Shown here piece after piece: positions 35,983-47,880 of a stretch of DNA of 64,000 bases. The position numbers and the translations under genes were made by a program. The DNA is from Bidens hawaiensis (Eukaryota; Streptophyta; Magnoliopsida; Asterales; Asteraceae), in contig JAIQDT010003828.1 of NCBI GenBank assembly GCA_021521415.1, positions 1-64,000 of the forward strand, given 5' to 3'. Numbering within the stretch: the stretch's first letter is position 1; each line of letters begins with the position of its first letter. The notes under the pieces were generated by a model. That model had not been told where the DNA came from and searched no databases. It was given only the letters and a program-made list of their open reading frames with translations.

Positions 35983-38351
35983 AGGGTCCGAAAAATATAT
36001 GGTTTGGATCAGTTTCCGGTTTTTATAGTGTAAACGTTCAGTTTAATCATGTGATTAACCCTTACGTCAACAACGTGATTTTTCTTCCTAATTCTTAGTT
36101 TATACATATAAATTCTGGAAAATATTTCGAATGGAACTTTTCAATCGATTATAATGGTTGTAGCTTGTACATGTTGTTTATCATGTGTGTTGCTGGTCTA
36201 ATCGTATGATAGCTCGTATACTGAAAGAAGGGTATTTCTTTATTTATTATGACAAATCTTAATATAAAAAGTTGGTTTTATTATTTCTTGGGAAAAAAAA
36301 AATAAACACCGTTTTGATTTAGGCGATATCTTTAACGTGCAACTTAACGATTTTTGTGATTATATTCTTGTGTGTATGCTTCTAAAGCATTTCTCTTTTT
36401 GGGTAGCTTATTTGGGCATTATAAACTGATCAAAATAACTATCTTTGAAGCATTGCATATGTATGGTATCGTAGGTGCCTATAGTGTGTGTAAAAATCGT
36501 GTTAAAGCGAAATAAATGAGTAATCAGGTTAGGAATCGGTACCTACTTTCGGAGCTGATTCAAGAAGCTTATGAGACTCCAAGATGCCCAAAGTTTATGT
36601 GGAAAACATGGTAATCATAGGATAGAGAGTTTAGAAAAGGTCATGTGGAAAATGGATGTTTTATGTGTGAAAATAAAGAATACGGCAACGGTTACGGCTT
36701 ACCGAAGCTGTGTTGACCGTGATTGATTCAAGACCTAATGGAGGTTGTGTAGGATGCTGAAAAATGATGGATGTTCCCTGTCCAAGAAGATGGTGGGAGT
36801 ATTAGAATCAAAACTAAAGAAAAATGGAAATATAACTATATGAAATGGGTGTGAAAAGGGCTAAAACCGTGGTTATGTTGGGTTTCATGTGAAACGTCTT
36901 AGGTTTGATCTGGGGCTGGAATGTAGAGTGTCATGTTATGTTGTATTTGGGGTGTTTTGAGTTTTCAAAGATGAATTGAAAGAAAGGAGAGATGTTGAGG
37001 TTGTATATATAGGAGTGAAGAAAGAATGCATGTAGAGTTTGACTTTGGTAGTGTATAAGATCTTACTAAATCCTTTGTGTGATTTGGTGAAGATTGGATA
37101 GAGAGAGAGGGGGATAGTTCGTTGGATTCAAGAGAGAGAAAGAGAGATTGTGACATTGTGTGAGGGATTTTACAAAAGATTGTTTGGAAAGATAAAGATT
37201 TCCTAAATCAAGTTGATTTTAGCTTCCCAAAGTAAAAGTCAAAGGTGTGTGTGGTAGCATGTGCACGAAATTTAGGAGGCAGGATAAATGTTGTGTAAGT
37301 TTTATTAACTTTAGTTATCACATTTGTTAAGGAGTCCAAGTGGGTTTTGATTTTGCCTACCCATTGTTTATTTTATAAAATCTTTAGTATGGGTTGTTTA
37401 TATAGGTTGGAGTTCGTGATTAAACTTAGTATTTGATACAATTTGAAGCTTATAAATATATGGAAGTCAAAAGAGAATGTAGGTATATTTAACAACACGG
37501 TGTATCTACATTTTTATATGTTTGGTGTAGTTGGTAGCTCGATGGTTTTGAAGAAGGGTTTGAAAGAATGATTTTGATTCACCAATTTATTATTTTTATC
37601 ACTGGATGTCTAGATTAAAATTCCTAAATAATATATTGTATTTTTATTTGTTTCTAACGTTTAAGTAACCAATTACTATCTTAAAATTTTAACTAGTATG
37701 TATTTATTAATATGCATCATACGTGTGTAGTTAGTAATTATATATTGTGGATGGGTTTACCAAGTTCTAACTCGTACATGTGTGTCCAAGTAATTACCTA
37801 TGATTTTCATTGATACAAATATTTATATTTAGGTTTTACTAACATAAACCTTTAACTAGTACTCCATAGGTTAGTAATGGTGACTAAAACATATAGTTAC
37901 GGATCTTATTTAATAATGATTGATTGTCCGTTAAGTAAAACGGTTACAACATGAATTTGTATGTTATGAATTATATGGATTTGGATTCGATTTTAATGCT
38001 ATTTGGCTAACCCAACTCGTATGTAAGAGTGATATGGATTTTATAATTTAGCGATTAAATTGTACATTAAGCTAAACGTGAATGATTTAAGTATAGATAT
38101 TGCACATAGGTGATTTGGGTTCAGGTTTGTTGTTATTGTTACGAACCGAATTGTGATATATAAAGTATGGGATCGAGCCTACCGGGAATAGTCCAATTGG
38201 TTATATTATGGTCGGGTATTAGGGTTGTTGCATCGCGCGTCGTGCAATTTGTTCTAAGCTAACATGAACTAAGAAACTAGAGTTTGGTAGCTTAAGTCTA
38301 AAAAAATAGATAGGTAAAAAAAATTCAGGCCTTAAAATTAGGGTTGTTACA
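34421..38351. mobile_element. Solo LTR (3.9 kb) with TCCAA target duplication
   Basis: Starts AGTCACACCCCGACTAGG (expected first base T), ends GGGTTGTTACA. Flanked by TCCAA at 34416-34420 and 38352-38356, and the Tat coding sequence rejoins cleanly across it. No retroelement ORF inside, so a solo LTR. The start resembles LTRs of chromovirus (Tekay-like) Gypsy elements; that family call is tentative. Other content: (AT)n at 35924-35979, purine-rich stretch near 37100. Confidence 0.82.
35924..35979. repeat. (AT)n microsatellite
   Basis: About 27 AT dinucleotides without interruption, inside the 3.9-kb solo LTR. The short ORF across it (35865-36098) is an artefact. Confidence 0.97.
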
Positions 38352-38356
38352 TCCAA

Positions 38357-40640
38357 GGATCCTTGGTTTCTTCCAATTGCTGACTTCCAAATCAGCTTCC
38401 TCTGGCATGTCGCTACTGAAGTCAGCCACAAAGTCTGCAAGAGCTTGTGACTTAATGGTTGTTCTGGGCTTATGCTGAATATCATATACGCTCAGCTTCA
38501 CATCCCACTTGGCCATTCTTCCTGACAATTCTAGTTTTCTAAGCACATTCTTAAGAGGGTAATTAGTTCTCAAAATAATAGTATGTGTTAGTGTCTCAAC
38601 TTGGTTGAGGCCATAATCAAAACAAGAATTAATTTTTTAAGATGAGAATATCTGACCTCTGCATCTAATAGGCTTTTACTTACATAGTATATCGGGTGAT
38701 GTTGACCTTCATGATCCTTGGCTAGAACAGTACTGACTGCATTACCTGACACAGCTAAGTACAGGGACAGTGGCTCACCATCTACTGGCTTCAACAAAGT
38801 AGGCGCTGAGGATAGGTAGTCCTTAAGTGCCTTTAGTGCATCCTCATGCCTTTGAATCCATTCGAATTTCTTATTCTTCCTCAAGATATCGTAGAAGTCT
38901 TTTCACTTGTCTGAGGATCTGAAAATGAAATCGTTGAGAGCAGTTATTCTTCCCGTTAATCTTTGGACGTCTTTTGCATTCACATGAGACTTTAAATTGA
39001 TGATGGTCTCTATTTGCTCGGGGCTCGCTTCTATTCCCCTTTTGGTCACCATGTATCCTAGAAACTTCCCAGCCTTAACACCAAAATGGCATTTTGACGG
39101 GTTCAGCTTCATATTGTATTGATCCAGGATATTGAATGCTTCTTCAAGATCTCTAAGGTGATACTCAGCCCTTTTTTACTTTACTACCATGTCATCTATG
39201 TAGACTTTCATGGTTTTTCCTAACTGATCTTTGAACATCATGCTCACCAACCTTTAATATGTTGCCCCTGCATTTCTTAATCCAAATGGCATGGCAATAT
39301 AACAGTATATGCCGGTAGGAGTCATGAATGTTATATCCTCCTGATCAGATGGTTCCATTTAAATTTGTTGAAATCCAATGAAAGCATCCATGAAGGTAAG
39401 CATCTCATGCCCTATCGTTGCATCCACCATGGAGTCTATATATGGTAACGAGAAAGGATCCTTGGGGCATGCCTTATTTAAATTAGTAAATCAACACACA
39501 CCCTCCACTTTCCATTCTATTTTTAAACAACAACCACATTAGCCAGCCATCAAGGACATTTTAACCTCTCTGATCATACCGGCCTTAAGAAGTTTTTCAA
39601 CCTCTTCTTGTGTGATCGTGTTCCTCTCAGGTTCGAATTTCTTTCGCTTCTGATGAACGGGTTTAACAGAATAATCAAATCCCAACTTGTGATTAATTAC
39701 CTCCTTAGAAATACCTGTCATATCTGAATGCTTGAAGGCGAATGTGAATTTTCTTCGCTTTAGGAAGGATACTATATCCTTCTCAATGTCATCTGGGATA
39801 CTAGATCCTAGGAATACTTTCACGTCTGGATTCTCGAGATCCAAGATTACTTCTTTTATGTCTCACTCCCGAGCCTCCAGTACGCTCCTAGGATTCTGTT
39901 GTGATTGCTATGCTATTGTCTGTTTAGTTGTTGGCTTCATGGATGAATAATAATAGTTTTTGGCTTCCATTTGATCACCATCTATCCTAACTACTCCCCA
40001 AGGAATTGGCAGCTTGATACATTGATGGTTAGTAGAGGCTACATTCTTCATTCCATGTAGCCAATGCTGCCAAGAATAACGTTGCAACAAGATAGATTGT
40101 CAACAACACAAAATTTTTTGTAAGAATTTAACCCTTCGATGTATATTGGGAGTTTGATGTCCCCCATTTTTTTCTTTGTTTCGCCACTAAAACCAACTAG
40201 CACCGACGTTCCCGGGATGATTTCTGAGTCTGGAATATTCATTTTCTGCAGTGCGTCATGCTGGATGATGTTGACCGAGCTTCCACCATCAACCAGGATC
40301 CTGCGAACATAATGGTTAGCAATAAATAAAGTGACAATCAAACCTTTATGGTGCGGATCCTAGATGCTTGTCTTATCTTCTTCATCAAAGAAGATTCTTT
40401 TGTCAGTCGTCAAATTTGTGGAAATGACTGGTCATTCCCCATTCTCTAACTTGGTTTCCTTGGCGTGTCTTTTTGCCGAGGAGAAGGAAGTACTGCATAT
40501 ATCTGAGCCTCCAGAGATTAAGTTGATTACTTGTGCATCTGGTGGGGGCGGAGTTGCTTTTTGCGGGATCTCTTCAGGATCCTGGATCCTGGACCTTTTT
40601 TCTTCCCAAGAGCTCCTTGAAATGGTCCTTGCTTAGGAGA
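38357..40640 (-). pseudogene. - Tat pol, protease, reverse transcriptase and first RNase H, broken
   Basis: Protease: RRILVDGGSSVNII near 40300 (catalytic Asp in the DGGSS form typical of Tat). RT: N-terminal HKLGFDYSVKPVHQKRKKF near 39650; the palm YIDDMV counterpart near 39200 is read in another frame and includes a stop; then MKLNPSKCHFGVKAGKFLGY near 39100. First RNase H: LSLYLAVSGNAVSTVLAKD near 38760, ending ALADFVADFSSDMPEEADLE at 38400. Many frame changes (about 40045, 39540, 39115, 38900, 38585). The solo LTR lies just after this block, between the two RNase H domains. Confidence 0.86.
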
Positions 40641-42536
40641 TATTCAATCTTCAGTCTGATGGCAAAAATCCTCGTGGAATGCACACCACTTGGATTTGTC
40701 TTTAAAGGATGTTGTTTTCTCGTTTCTCTGAGGCCACCTTGCCTTCTCACTTAGATCCTTCATGACATAGATTAAACCATGAGTATCTACTGAGAAGCAA
40801 TATTTTGAGATGCTCGGGTAATCTTCATTGTCGTCGTCTCCTTCTTCGACAGCTCGGACATTCTGATTGTTGAATTTGGAGCACGGCCTTGTGTTGTTGT
40901 TCTTGAACGAGGATCCTTGTTTCTTGTTAGGGGTTTCATGCTTCAGTTTACCCCTAATCGTTCCTGGATCCTCTTGTCATCCTCTAGCTTTATGAATCTG
41001 AGCGCCCTGTTTCTGACTTCATCTTGAGTCCTGCATGGAGTCATGACAAGATCATCATAAAAGGGGGAGCCCCTTTGAACTCCCATCTTGAAGGCTTCAA
41101 CTGCCGTAGCCATATCAAGATTAGGGATTTCAAAGGCTTCACTTCCAAACCTTGTAACAAAATTCCTAAGGGATTCATCATAAGGCTAGACAACTCGGTA
41201 TAAATCACTACTCAACTTTTCAAATTTCCTACTACAAGAAAACTGACTGTTGAACAAGTTAACTAAATGCTAAAATGAAGTAACAGAGAAAGGATGGAGA
41301 CTTAGCAGCCATTTAAGTGCAGATCATGTTAGTGTGGATCCGAAACCCTTGCATAGACAAGCCTCCTTGAGTTTTTCAGGAATCGGATTAATCTCCATCC
41401 TCTCCCTGTATTTAGCCACATGCTCTTCGGGATCAGTTGTTCCATTATACACCTTCATGTTGGGGGGTCTGAAATCGCTTTGGAATTTCAGCATCACAAA
41501 TAGGGGAAGCAAATCTAGACAATTTGTGGCTCCCTTCTGGTATTTCAGGGATCGGTCGGACCACCCCTGGCACACTGGATATCATATCCTTAAGCTTCTG
41601 CAATTCCTTAGCCATAGCTTGGTTGATTCATGCACCCTGCATAGGACCAAGATTAGCACCTAAGGATATAGAGTTATAGGTGTTACCTCTTTGTTGCGTG
41701 AATGTCGGCATCCCAGAAGAATAGCTGAGGTAGGAAGCATCTGCTATGGGAGTTGGTCCACCAAAAGCTATGGTCCGCATGGGGATTATATCTCCTTCAT
41801 GGACCTCGGAGGACCGTTGATGTTGAAATTCTAAGGATCCTTGATTCTGGAAGAAGGATCCTTGAATCTGGGAGATGTAGGATCCTTGGTGATACAACCA
41901 AGAGGATCATGGCTGAAGGATTGATAATCCTCGTTCGAAGATCGAGAATCCTTATACCTGCTGACCCATCGACCCTTGATTAAGGATGGATGATCCTTGC
42001 TGAAAGGTCGAGGATCCTTAAACCTGCTGACCCATGGATCCCAAATCTCATATATATGATCCTTGATGAAATATTGAGGATCCTTGAACCTGCTGGCCCA
42101 TTGATCCTAGATTAAGGATGGATGATCCTGGTTGGAAGATTGAGGATCCTTGAGTCTGCTGACTCACGAGTCACGGTTGAAGTATAGACGATCCTTGAGT
42201 ATGTTGAGCCAAGGATCCCGGAGTGGTAAAATCCAGCATCCTAGGCATTAATGGATTCTGATCCTACGCTGGTCTCTTAGTCCTCTTGAGGTCTTCTATC
42301 TCCCAAAGGATCCTCTGGCTGGTCTTGTTTTGCTGCTCCATGTATGCTTTAACCTGTGAAAACATAGTAGAAATATCATTGTTAGTATTAACTACCGAAG
42401 TGGTAGCTGTGGTTTTTGAGCTCTGGAAGACTGGTAGTTGCGTCTTGTTTCCAGCAGTAGTGGCCCTTGGCACTCCCGCAATTGGAGAAGGCATTGGCAG
42501 TGAGGATCTTGGTGGGAGTGAAACTGATGAAGGCAT
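40641..42536 (-). pseudogene. gag of the - Tat element, broken
   Basis: Start ATG at 42536 (MPSSVSLPPRSSLP). Repeat-rich N-terminal region, then the capsid domain near 41550-41330 (PEEHVAKYRERMEINPIP, ACLCKGFGSTLT). A zinc-knuckle-like WCAFHEDFCH lies near 40690, where the usual Gly is Cys. Frames change at ~42264, 41900, 41628, 41575 and 41324. Stretch 40760-41320 is still recognisable as capsid tail but has no long frame. Confidence 0.82.
41940..42220. repeat. ~61-bp tandem repeat within Tat gag
   Basis: Five imperfect units marked by CCTGCTGACCCA-like words at about 41957, 42018, 42079, 42141 and 42199, each with one or two GGATCCTTGA words. On the coding strand it would give a repeated Gln/Gly/Ser-rich spacer near the Gag N-terminus. 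Confidence 0.78.
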
Positions 42537-42633
42537 GGTTGATGAAGCAGAATATTATTGAGAGGCCATTGATGGTGGTATTGATTAAAAGGTTGAATAT
42601 TGATAGGGTATTTTCTAGATTATAGCACCAATT

Positions 42634-42652
42634 GCCCCACGGGGGGGTGCCA
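42634..42652 (-). other. Primer binding site, - Tat element
   Basis: GCCCCACGGGGGGGTGCCA on the + strand; minus strand TGGCACCCCCCCGTGGGGC. Close to the + Tat site TGGCGCCCACCGTGGGGC at 53582, with an extended C run. Confidence 0.82.
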
Positions 42653-42654
42653 AA

Positions 42655-43287
42655 TAGTTTTGGTCAAAAATCTACTAAGGATAATGTAACCAAATTCGTT
42701 TGGTGAGTTTAGTGCTAAGATAACAAATATGATATTCAATCGATTGCAAACACAAACACAAGGATTTGTTGCGAGGAAAAAGCCTTGATCATGTTTGGAT
42801 CGTCGACAAAAAACCCTGGGTGATGACAAATCGTCTATCACCACTTTATTAATGTAAAAATCGGGTTACAAGGGTGGAGTTTATGATCAACAAATACAAT
42901 GAAGCTAAGTGTGTGTATGAACTGCTTAGAGATTTCTTGAGAGAGTTTATGAACGTGAGCTAACAAGTGATAAACCTAGTTGATCATAACCTCATTATAA
43001 ACAAAAAATAACAAGTAACAATTAATCCTACAAATCCGTCACTCTTCCCACTAGTCGTTCCTTCTCCTTTGACCACGTACGGGGGTCGTCCAGTAGCGCA
43101 AAAATAGGATGACCAAGTCGTCCAATCATTGTATCTATCAAACGCAACGCCACTCAAATACAATTATTAGTTAACAGATAATACCAATGATCCTTAATCC
43201 TTTACAACCTAGAACATATCACAAGGATAATTTATCCATAAGTATTCAAGGACAAAGGATCATCAGCATAAACTCTACGCCTTAACA
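42655..43287 (-). repeat. 5' LTR of the - Tat element
   Basis: Begins about 42655 (TAGTTTTGGTC; the expected TG is TA) next to the primer site, and ends CCTTAACA at 43287. The sense-strand end (TTTTTGACCAAAAC) matches the end of the + Tat LTR. About 633 bp. The partner LTR is not in the window. Confidence 0.75.
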
Positions 43288-43414
43288 GAAACAGTGGAAG
43301 TGGATTGACAGATGGTGATGGCGGAGGTGGTTATGTGACTGTGGTGACGGTGGCTTATGACAGCGGTGGTGTGGTGACTAGTTGTTGGTGGTTTGGTGAC
43401 TAGTGGCCGGCGGG

Positions 43415-43545
43415 AGGAAAGAAGAAGAAGAAGAAGAAGAAGAAGAAGAAGAAGAAGAAGAAGAAGAAGAAGAAGAAGAAGAAGAAGAAAAAGAAGAAGA
43501 AGAAGAAGAAGAGAAAGAAGATGAAGAGAAGAAGAAGAAGAAAAG
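43415..43545. repeat. (GAA)n microsatellite
   Basis: About 120 bp of nearly pure GAA, with a few GAAAAA and GATGAA interruptions. The apparent poly-Leu ORF on the minus strand is a by-product. Confidence 0.97.
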
Positions 43546-43764
43546 ACATATAATATAAATTTTTTTTGGATCTTTTTAACCCATCGCGATACGAAATGGG
43601 TTAAATACACTTGGATCGCGATACGCGACCCAAATTAATTGTAATTGGGGTTTTACACCATCGCGATACACAATGGGGTATGTGTGAACATCATCGCGTA
43701 GCGAGATGGCGTCACTGATGTTAGGGATCCCTACCTTATCACGATACGCGATGGAGTGGTTGCT

Positions 43765-43798
43765 AAGCCCATCGCGTATCGCAATACGCGATGGGCTT
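43765..43798. other. 15-bp perfect inverted repeat in Athila 3' region
   Basis: Arms AAGCCCATCGCGTAT and ATACGCGATGGGCTT with a 4-nt loop CGCA. It is the best copy of a family of CATCGCG(A/T)TACGCGATGG words around 43575-43795. Related words occur in the 5' LTR at 51079-51178. Confidence 0.88.
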
Positions 43799-44132
43799 TG
43801 TTAACAGAAAGTTTTTTACGAAAATGGGTCCAGACATTCTCCGACCTGACCACTTTTCGGCATCTCGACATCACCCTGAACACATTTCCGAACTCAAAAC
43901 ATACTTTTCGTACCTGGAAAGACGTGTAATTGTTCAATTTCTTACCGAACTTCATGAACTTCCAACTCGTCAACAAGCTTCCCCACACTTGGTGTTTGCA
44001 ACACAAAACTCAAGATGACACTTAATATAAGACTCAATAGATGAAAACAAACTGGACAGACACTTACAAACCCCGGGTTGCCTCCCGTAAGCACTGAATT
44101 TCATGTCTATAGCTCGACAATGCCTCGAACTC

Positions 44133-45306
44133 TCAATTGTCTTCATAAGTTGGTGAAGTCACAATGAAACTCACTGATTCCTTGTCTATCTCATGAATAT
44201 CCTTCATTTCCAAGTATGGCTTCAATCTATAGCCATTTACCACTTGCCTCACATGATCATAAAAATCCTCAATCTCGTACTGACCGTGGTTTCCAACTCT
44301 AACAACCGAATACGGGCTCGTCCACTTACTTTTCAACTTACCCGAATCCTCATGTTGTATAACCAAACCTTTTTTCCAACCTCAAAGTTCTTCAACCGAA
44401 TATTTGCATCATCAACCTTCTTCATCTTTGCTTTGTAAGCGGATGCACAATCGTACGCCTCATCTCTTAACTCCTCGATCCCGCACAAAGCTAACTTCCT
44501 TGCCTTACCTGCATCATCATAATCCATGTTAACCTGTTTAGTAGCCCAAAATGCTCTTTGTGCAATCTCTACCAATAAATGGCAATCCTTTCCATACACA
44601 AGTCTATAAGGAGTGGTTCCAATTGGTGTTTTATATGCGGTCAGTAGGCCCATAGAGCATCGGTCAACTTGGTTGACCAATCCTTTCGGTCCGCCCAAAT
44701 AGTTTTTTGTAAAATTTGTTTGATTTGCCTATTGGAAACCTCAACTTGTCCACTCGTGTGTGGATGGTAAGGAGTTGCAATCGAATGATCAACACCACAT
44801 CGTTTAAGCAATTTTCCAAATTTGAACATTTTGAAACAAGATCCCCCCCCCCCCCACACACACACACTTATGATGGTTCGGGGGACTCCTAATCTAGAAA
44901 ATATGTTACCTTGAAAAAAATTGCAAACGACCGTGTGATCATTCGTCCTAGTGGTTATCGCCTCAACCCATTTAGACACATAGTCAACGGCCACTAGGAT
45001 GTATAAATTTCCGTATGAATTCAGGAATGGGCCCATGAATTCGATCCCCCAAGCATCAAAAATTTCAAATACTAGGATCGGGTTCAAAGGCATCTCATCC
45101 CTCTTAGAAATGCGCCCAAGTTGTTAACACTTTAAACAGTGTGTCGCGAACTCGTGAGCATCCTTAAACAATGATGGCCAAAAGAAGCCACTCGTAAGAA
45201 CTTTGCTAGCAGTTTTCTGGCCACTAAAGTGACCCCCACACGCAGATAAATAAGCGTGTTCCAACACCGATCTGAAATCCTCCTCGGGTATGCATCGTCT
45301 GTTCAT
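44133..45306 (-). pseudogene. Athila integrase, broken
   Basis: Zinc domain: HAYLSACGGHFSGQKTA and the following FATHCLKC near 45130. Core: WGIEFMGPF (catalytic Asp replaced by Glu in this copy) near 45040, and [11 protein letters not shown]. The second catalytic segment near 44870 is scrambled by a poly-C/(CA)n tract (44843-44880). [19 protein letters not shown] near 44740 holds the Glu. C-terminal: RLVYGKDCHLLVE, then the chromatin-side tail ending at 44133. Stops at 45124, 44641 and 44333. Confidence 0.85.
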
Positions 45307-45421
45307 CTGATCTGCACCTACTTTGTACAGCTTCGGGTCATCCCAAATGTACTATTTGGCTTGAGACATCAAATGTTTCTTTTTCCTCCTTGGCCAATGC
45401 TCCGGGATATCACCTACAACT

Positions 45422-46904
45422 TTAAAAATAACAATATGAGCAAACCAGGGATTTGTGAGACTGCCAGAATTTGCTCATCCGGAAAGACTCGTTAATGGGC
45501 CCATCCTTGTCTCCATCTTCCACCATAATTCGGGATAAGTGATATGCAACAACATTTTCACTTCCTTTCTTGTCCCGAATCTCTAGATCAAATTCCTGCA
45601 TCAGCAAAACCCATCTTATGAGTCTCGGTTTTGCATCTTTTTTATCCATGAGGTACCAAACTATAGAGTGGTTAGAGGTAATGATTACTTTACTTCCCCA
45701 AATATAAGACCTGAATTTATCTAGAGCATATACTATTGCTAGTAACTCCTTCTCGGTGGTTGTGTAATTCAATTGAGCATCCGAAAGATTTTACTCGCAT
45801 AGTACATGGCAACAGGTTTCTTGTCAACCCGTTGACCTAAAACAGCCTCGACCGCATAATCACTTGCATCACACATTATTTCAAAAGGCAAACTCCAATC
45901 GGGTGATTGCAAGATCGGGGCTTCAACTAATTTCAACTTCAAAATGTCAAAGGCTTTAGCACATTCATCATTAAAGTCAAACGAGGCATCCTTAAGCAAT
46001 AAATTACATATGGGTTTGGTAATATCACTAAAACCCTTAATAAATCGTCTATAAAACACGGCATGCCCCAAAAATGATCTAATGCATTTGAAATTCGTGG
46101 GATGAGGTAGAGTGGAAATAAATTGAACCTTAGCTCGGTCCACGTCAATCCCATGACTCGACACAACATGGCCCTAACAATCCTGTCTTGGACCATAAAA
46201 TGGCTTTTCTCCCAACTAAGAACCAAGTTTGTTTCAACACATCTTTTCAAAACTCTTTCGATTTGATTTAAACATGACTCGAAAGATGTGCCAAAAATAT
46301 AAAAGTCATCCATGAAGATTTCTAAAAACTCCCACGCCATATCGGAAAAAATATTCATCATGCACCTTTGAAAGGTGGCTGGGGCGTTACATAGTCCGAA
46401 TGGCATTCGCCTAAACATGAATGTGCCATACGGGCACGTAAACATAGTCTTCTCCTGATCCTCAGGATGAATAGCTATTTTCTTATACTCTGAATAACCG
46501 TATAAAAAGAAATAAATTTTTTGACCAGATAGCTTTTCAACAATTTGATCGATAAACGGAAGCGGAAAGTGATCTTTCGATGTTGTCGGTTTCAGGTTTC
46601 GATAATCAACACAAATGTGCCTCCCGGTTATCGGCTGGGTGGCGACCTCGTTACCTGAGTCGTCCTTGACGACTTGGATGCCCGCATTTTTCGGTGATGT
46701 CTGTGTCGGGCTTACCCACGTGCTGTCTGAGATGGCAAAAATAATTCCAGCATCTAACCACTTCAGCACTTCTTTCTTCACTAGTTCCCTCATGTTCGGG
46801 TTCAACCTCCGCTGAGCATCGTGTGCGGGTTTGACAGTCGGATCTATTAAAATCATGTGCATCACGATCGAGTGACTGATTCCCTTAAATCCGCTATCAT
46901 CCAC
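45422..46904 (-). pseudogene. Athila reverse transcriptase and RNase H, broken
   Basis: RT: LNPNMRELVKKEVLKWLDAG, ICVDYRNLKPTTSKDHFPLP, PYGTFMFRRMPFGLCNAPATF, catalytic FMDD near 46308 (FMDDFYIFG), all in the frame 46904-46190. The thumb continues in another frame (46164-45769: FLGHAVFYRRFIKGFSDI). RNase H: MCDASDYAVEAVLGQR near 45860, then the ELLAIVYALDKFRSYIWGSKV frame to 45422. Frameshifts near 46170 and 45770. Confidence 0.88.
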
Positions 46905-47000
46905 CCGATTGCTTCCTTGTTCGCAACCACTACCGCCATCAAAGCATTTTCCTGCTAAACAGATAAATTAGAAGCAATAATAATAGGCAAAGTTTCATTC

Positions 47001-47880
47001 TTACCAAGGAAAGCATATTTTAAATGCTTTGGGAGCTCCTTCAGCTCGACTTTTGGTGCTTCTTGCATAGACGGTTTCAACCCGGTATCGATTTTCTCCG
47101 AAAGTGGTTCCACCTGAACTGACATGGTAGACAGTCTCCTCGCACAGCTGCAATTTCCAGCTGTCTCTCCTCCTCTTCCAGCAACTCGTCTGTTTCCACC
47201 TGTAACCTGTCAAACAAAAAACACATCTCCGCGATGCCATCCGTGCTGACGATAGAGTCGTATAGAGGGATGCACTCGTCAATGACATCAGCCATGAAGC
47301 ACTCGTCATCGACCGGAGAATTATTTCTATGTGTGAAAAAATTAATCCTCAACTTATGGTTATCGAATGCCATGTCAACAGTACCATTTCTATAATTTAT
47401 GTTGGCATTTGCGGTGGCCAAAAATGGCCTACCGAGGATAACCATAGGATGTTTGGTCCTCTCACCCGAAACATAATCGAGGACCAAAAAGTCAACTGGA
47501 AAGTAAAAATCTTCCATGTTCACGATAACGTCAGTCAGTATCCTGGGGAAGTTTCGGTGTCTGGTCAGCTAAGACAACCGTGGTAGCGGCTACCCGAAGC
47601 GGACCAAAATCATACTGATCGTATAGACTTCCCGGGAGAATATTAATGCTAGCTCCAAGATCTAGAAACGCTCGTGTCATTTTAAAATCACCCACTTGAA
47701 TGGGTATAATGGGCGTTCCCGGATCTTGTAGCTTGGGTGGAAGAGCAGCCGAAAGGATTGCACTCACAATATCGGTAAAATCAATATGTTTAGGAATCTT
47801 ATGACTCCTTTTCTGTGTGCACAACTTGTTCAAATACTTAGCATATGCGGGAATTTGTTTTATGGCATCTAAATAAGGAT
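47001..47880 (-). pseudogene. Athila protease region, broken
   Basis: Aspartic protease: MTRAFLDLGASINILPGSL near 47670; the catalytic position reads LDLGAS where D-S/T-G is usual, a known Athila form. Continues YDQYDFGPL and, after a frameshift near 47530, DYVSGERTKHPMVILGRPFLATANA near 47450. A Cys/Glu-rich linker follows down to 47001. Confidence 0.8.

Larger units (their letters stand above)
31251..43287 (-). mobile_element. Tat-type Gypsy element (minus strand), 3' LTR off-window
   Basis: Minus strand: LTR 43287-42655, primer site, gag, PR, RT, RNase H, a second (archaeal-type) RNase H, integrase, and a repeat-bearing 3' non-coding region that stops at element 2. Two RNase H domains define the Tat branch of Ty3/gypsy. 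Same family group as the + strand element at 52563. Coding frames are broken many times and a 3.9-kb solo LTR splits pol. Confidence 0.88.
43288..44132 (-). other. Athila 3' non-coding region with GAA tract and palindromes
   Basis: Contains (GAA)n at 43415-43545, at least seven ATCGCGATACGCGAT-type words at 43575-43800, and a low-complexity GTGGTGG stretch. CCCCGGGTTGCCTCCCGTAAGCAC near 44072 is a sequence type usually seen downstream of Athila pol. The ORFs here are low-complexity artefacts. Confidence 0.65.

Noticed and set aside
35865..36098. 77-residue ORF with an Ile-Tyr repeat
   Set aside because: Translation of the (AT)n tract.
43275..43610. 111-residue poly-Leu ORF on the minus strand
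   Set aside because: It is the (GAA)n microsatellite read on the other strand.
44843..44880. Poly-C/(CA)n tract as a regulatory element
   Set aside because: It interrupts the Athila integrase coding region and is best seen as slippage damage or an assembly-prone homopolymer.
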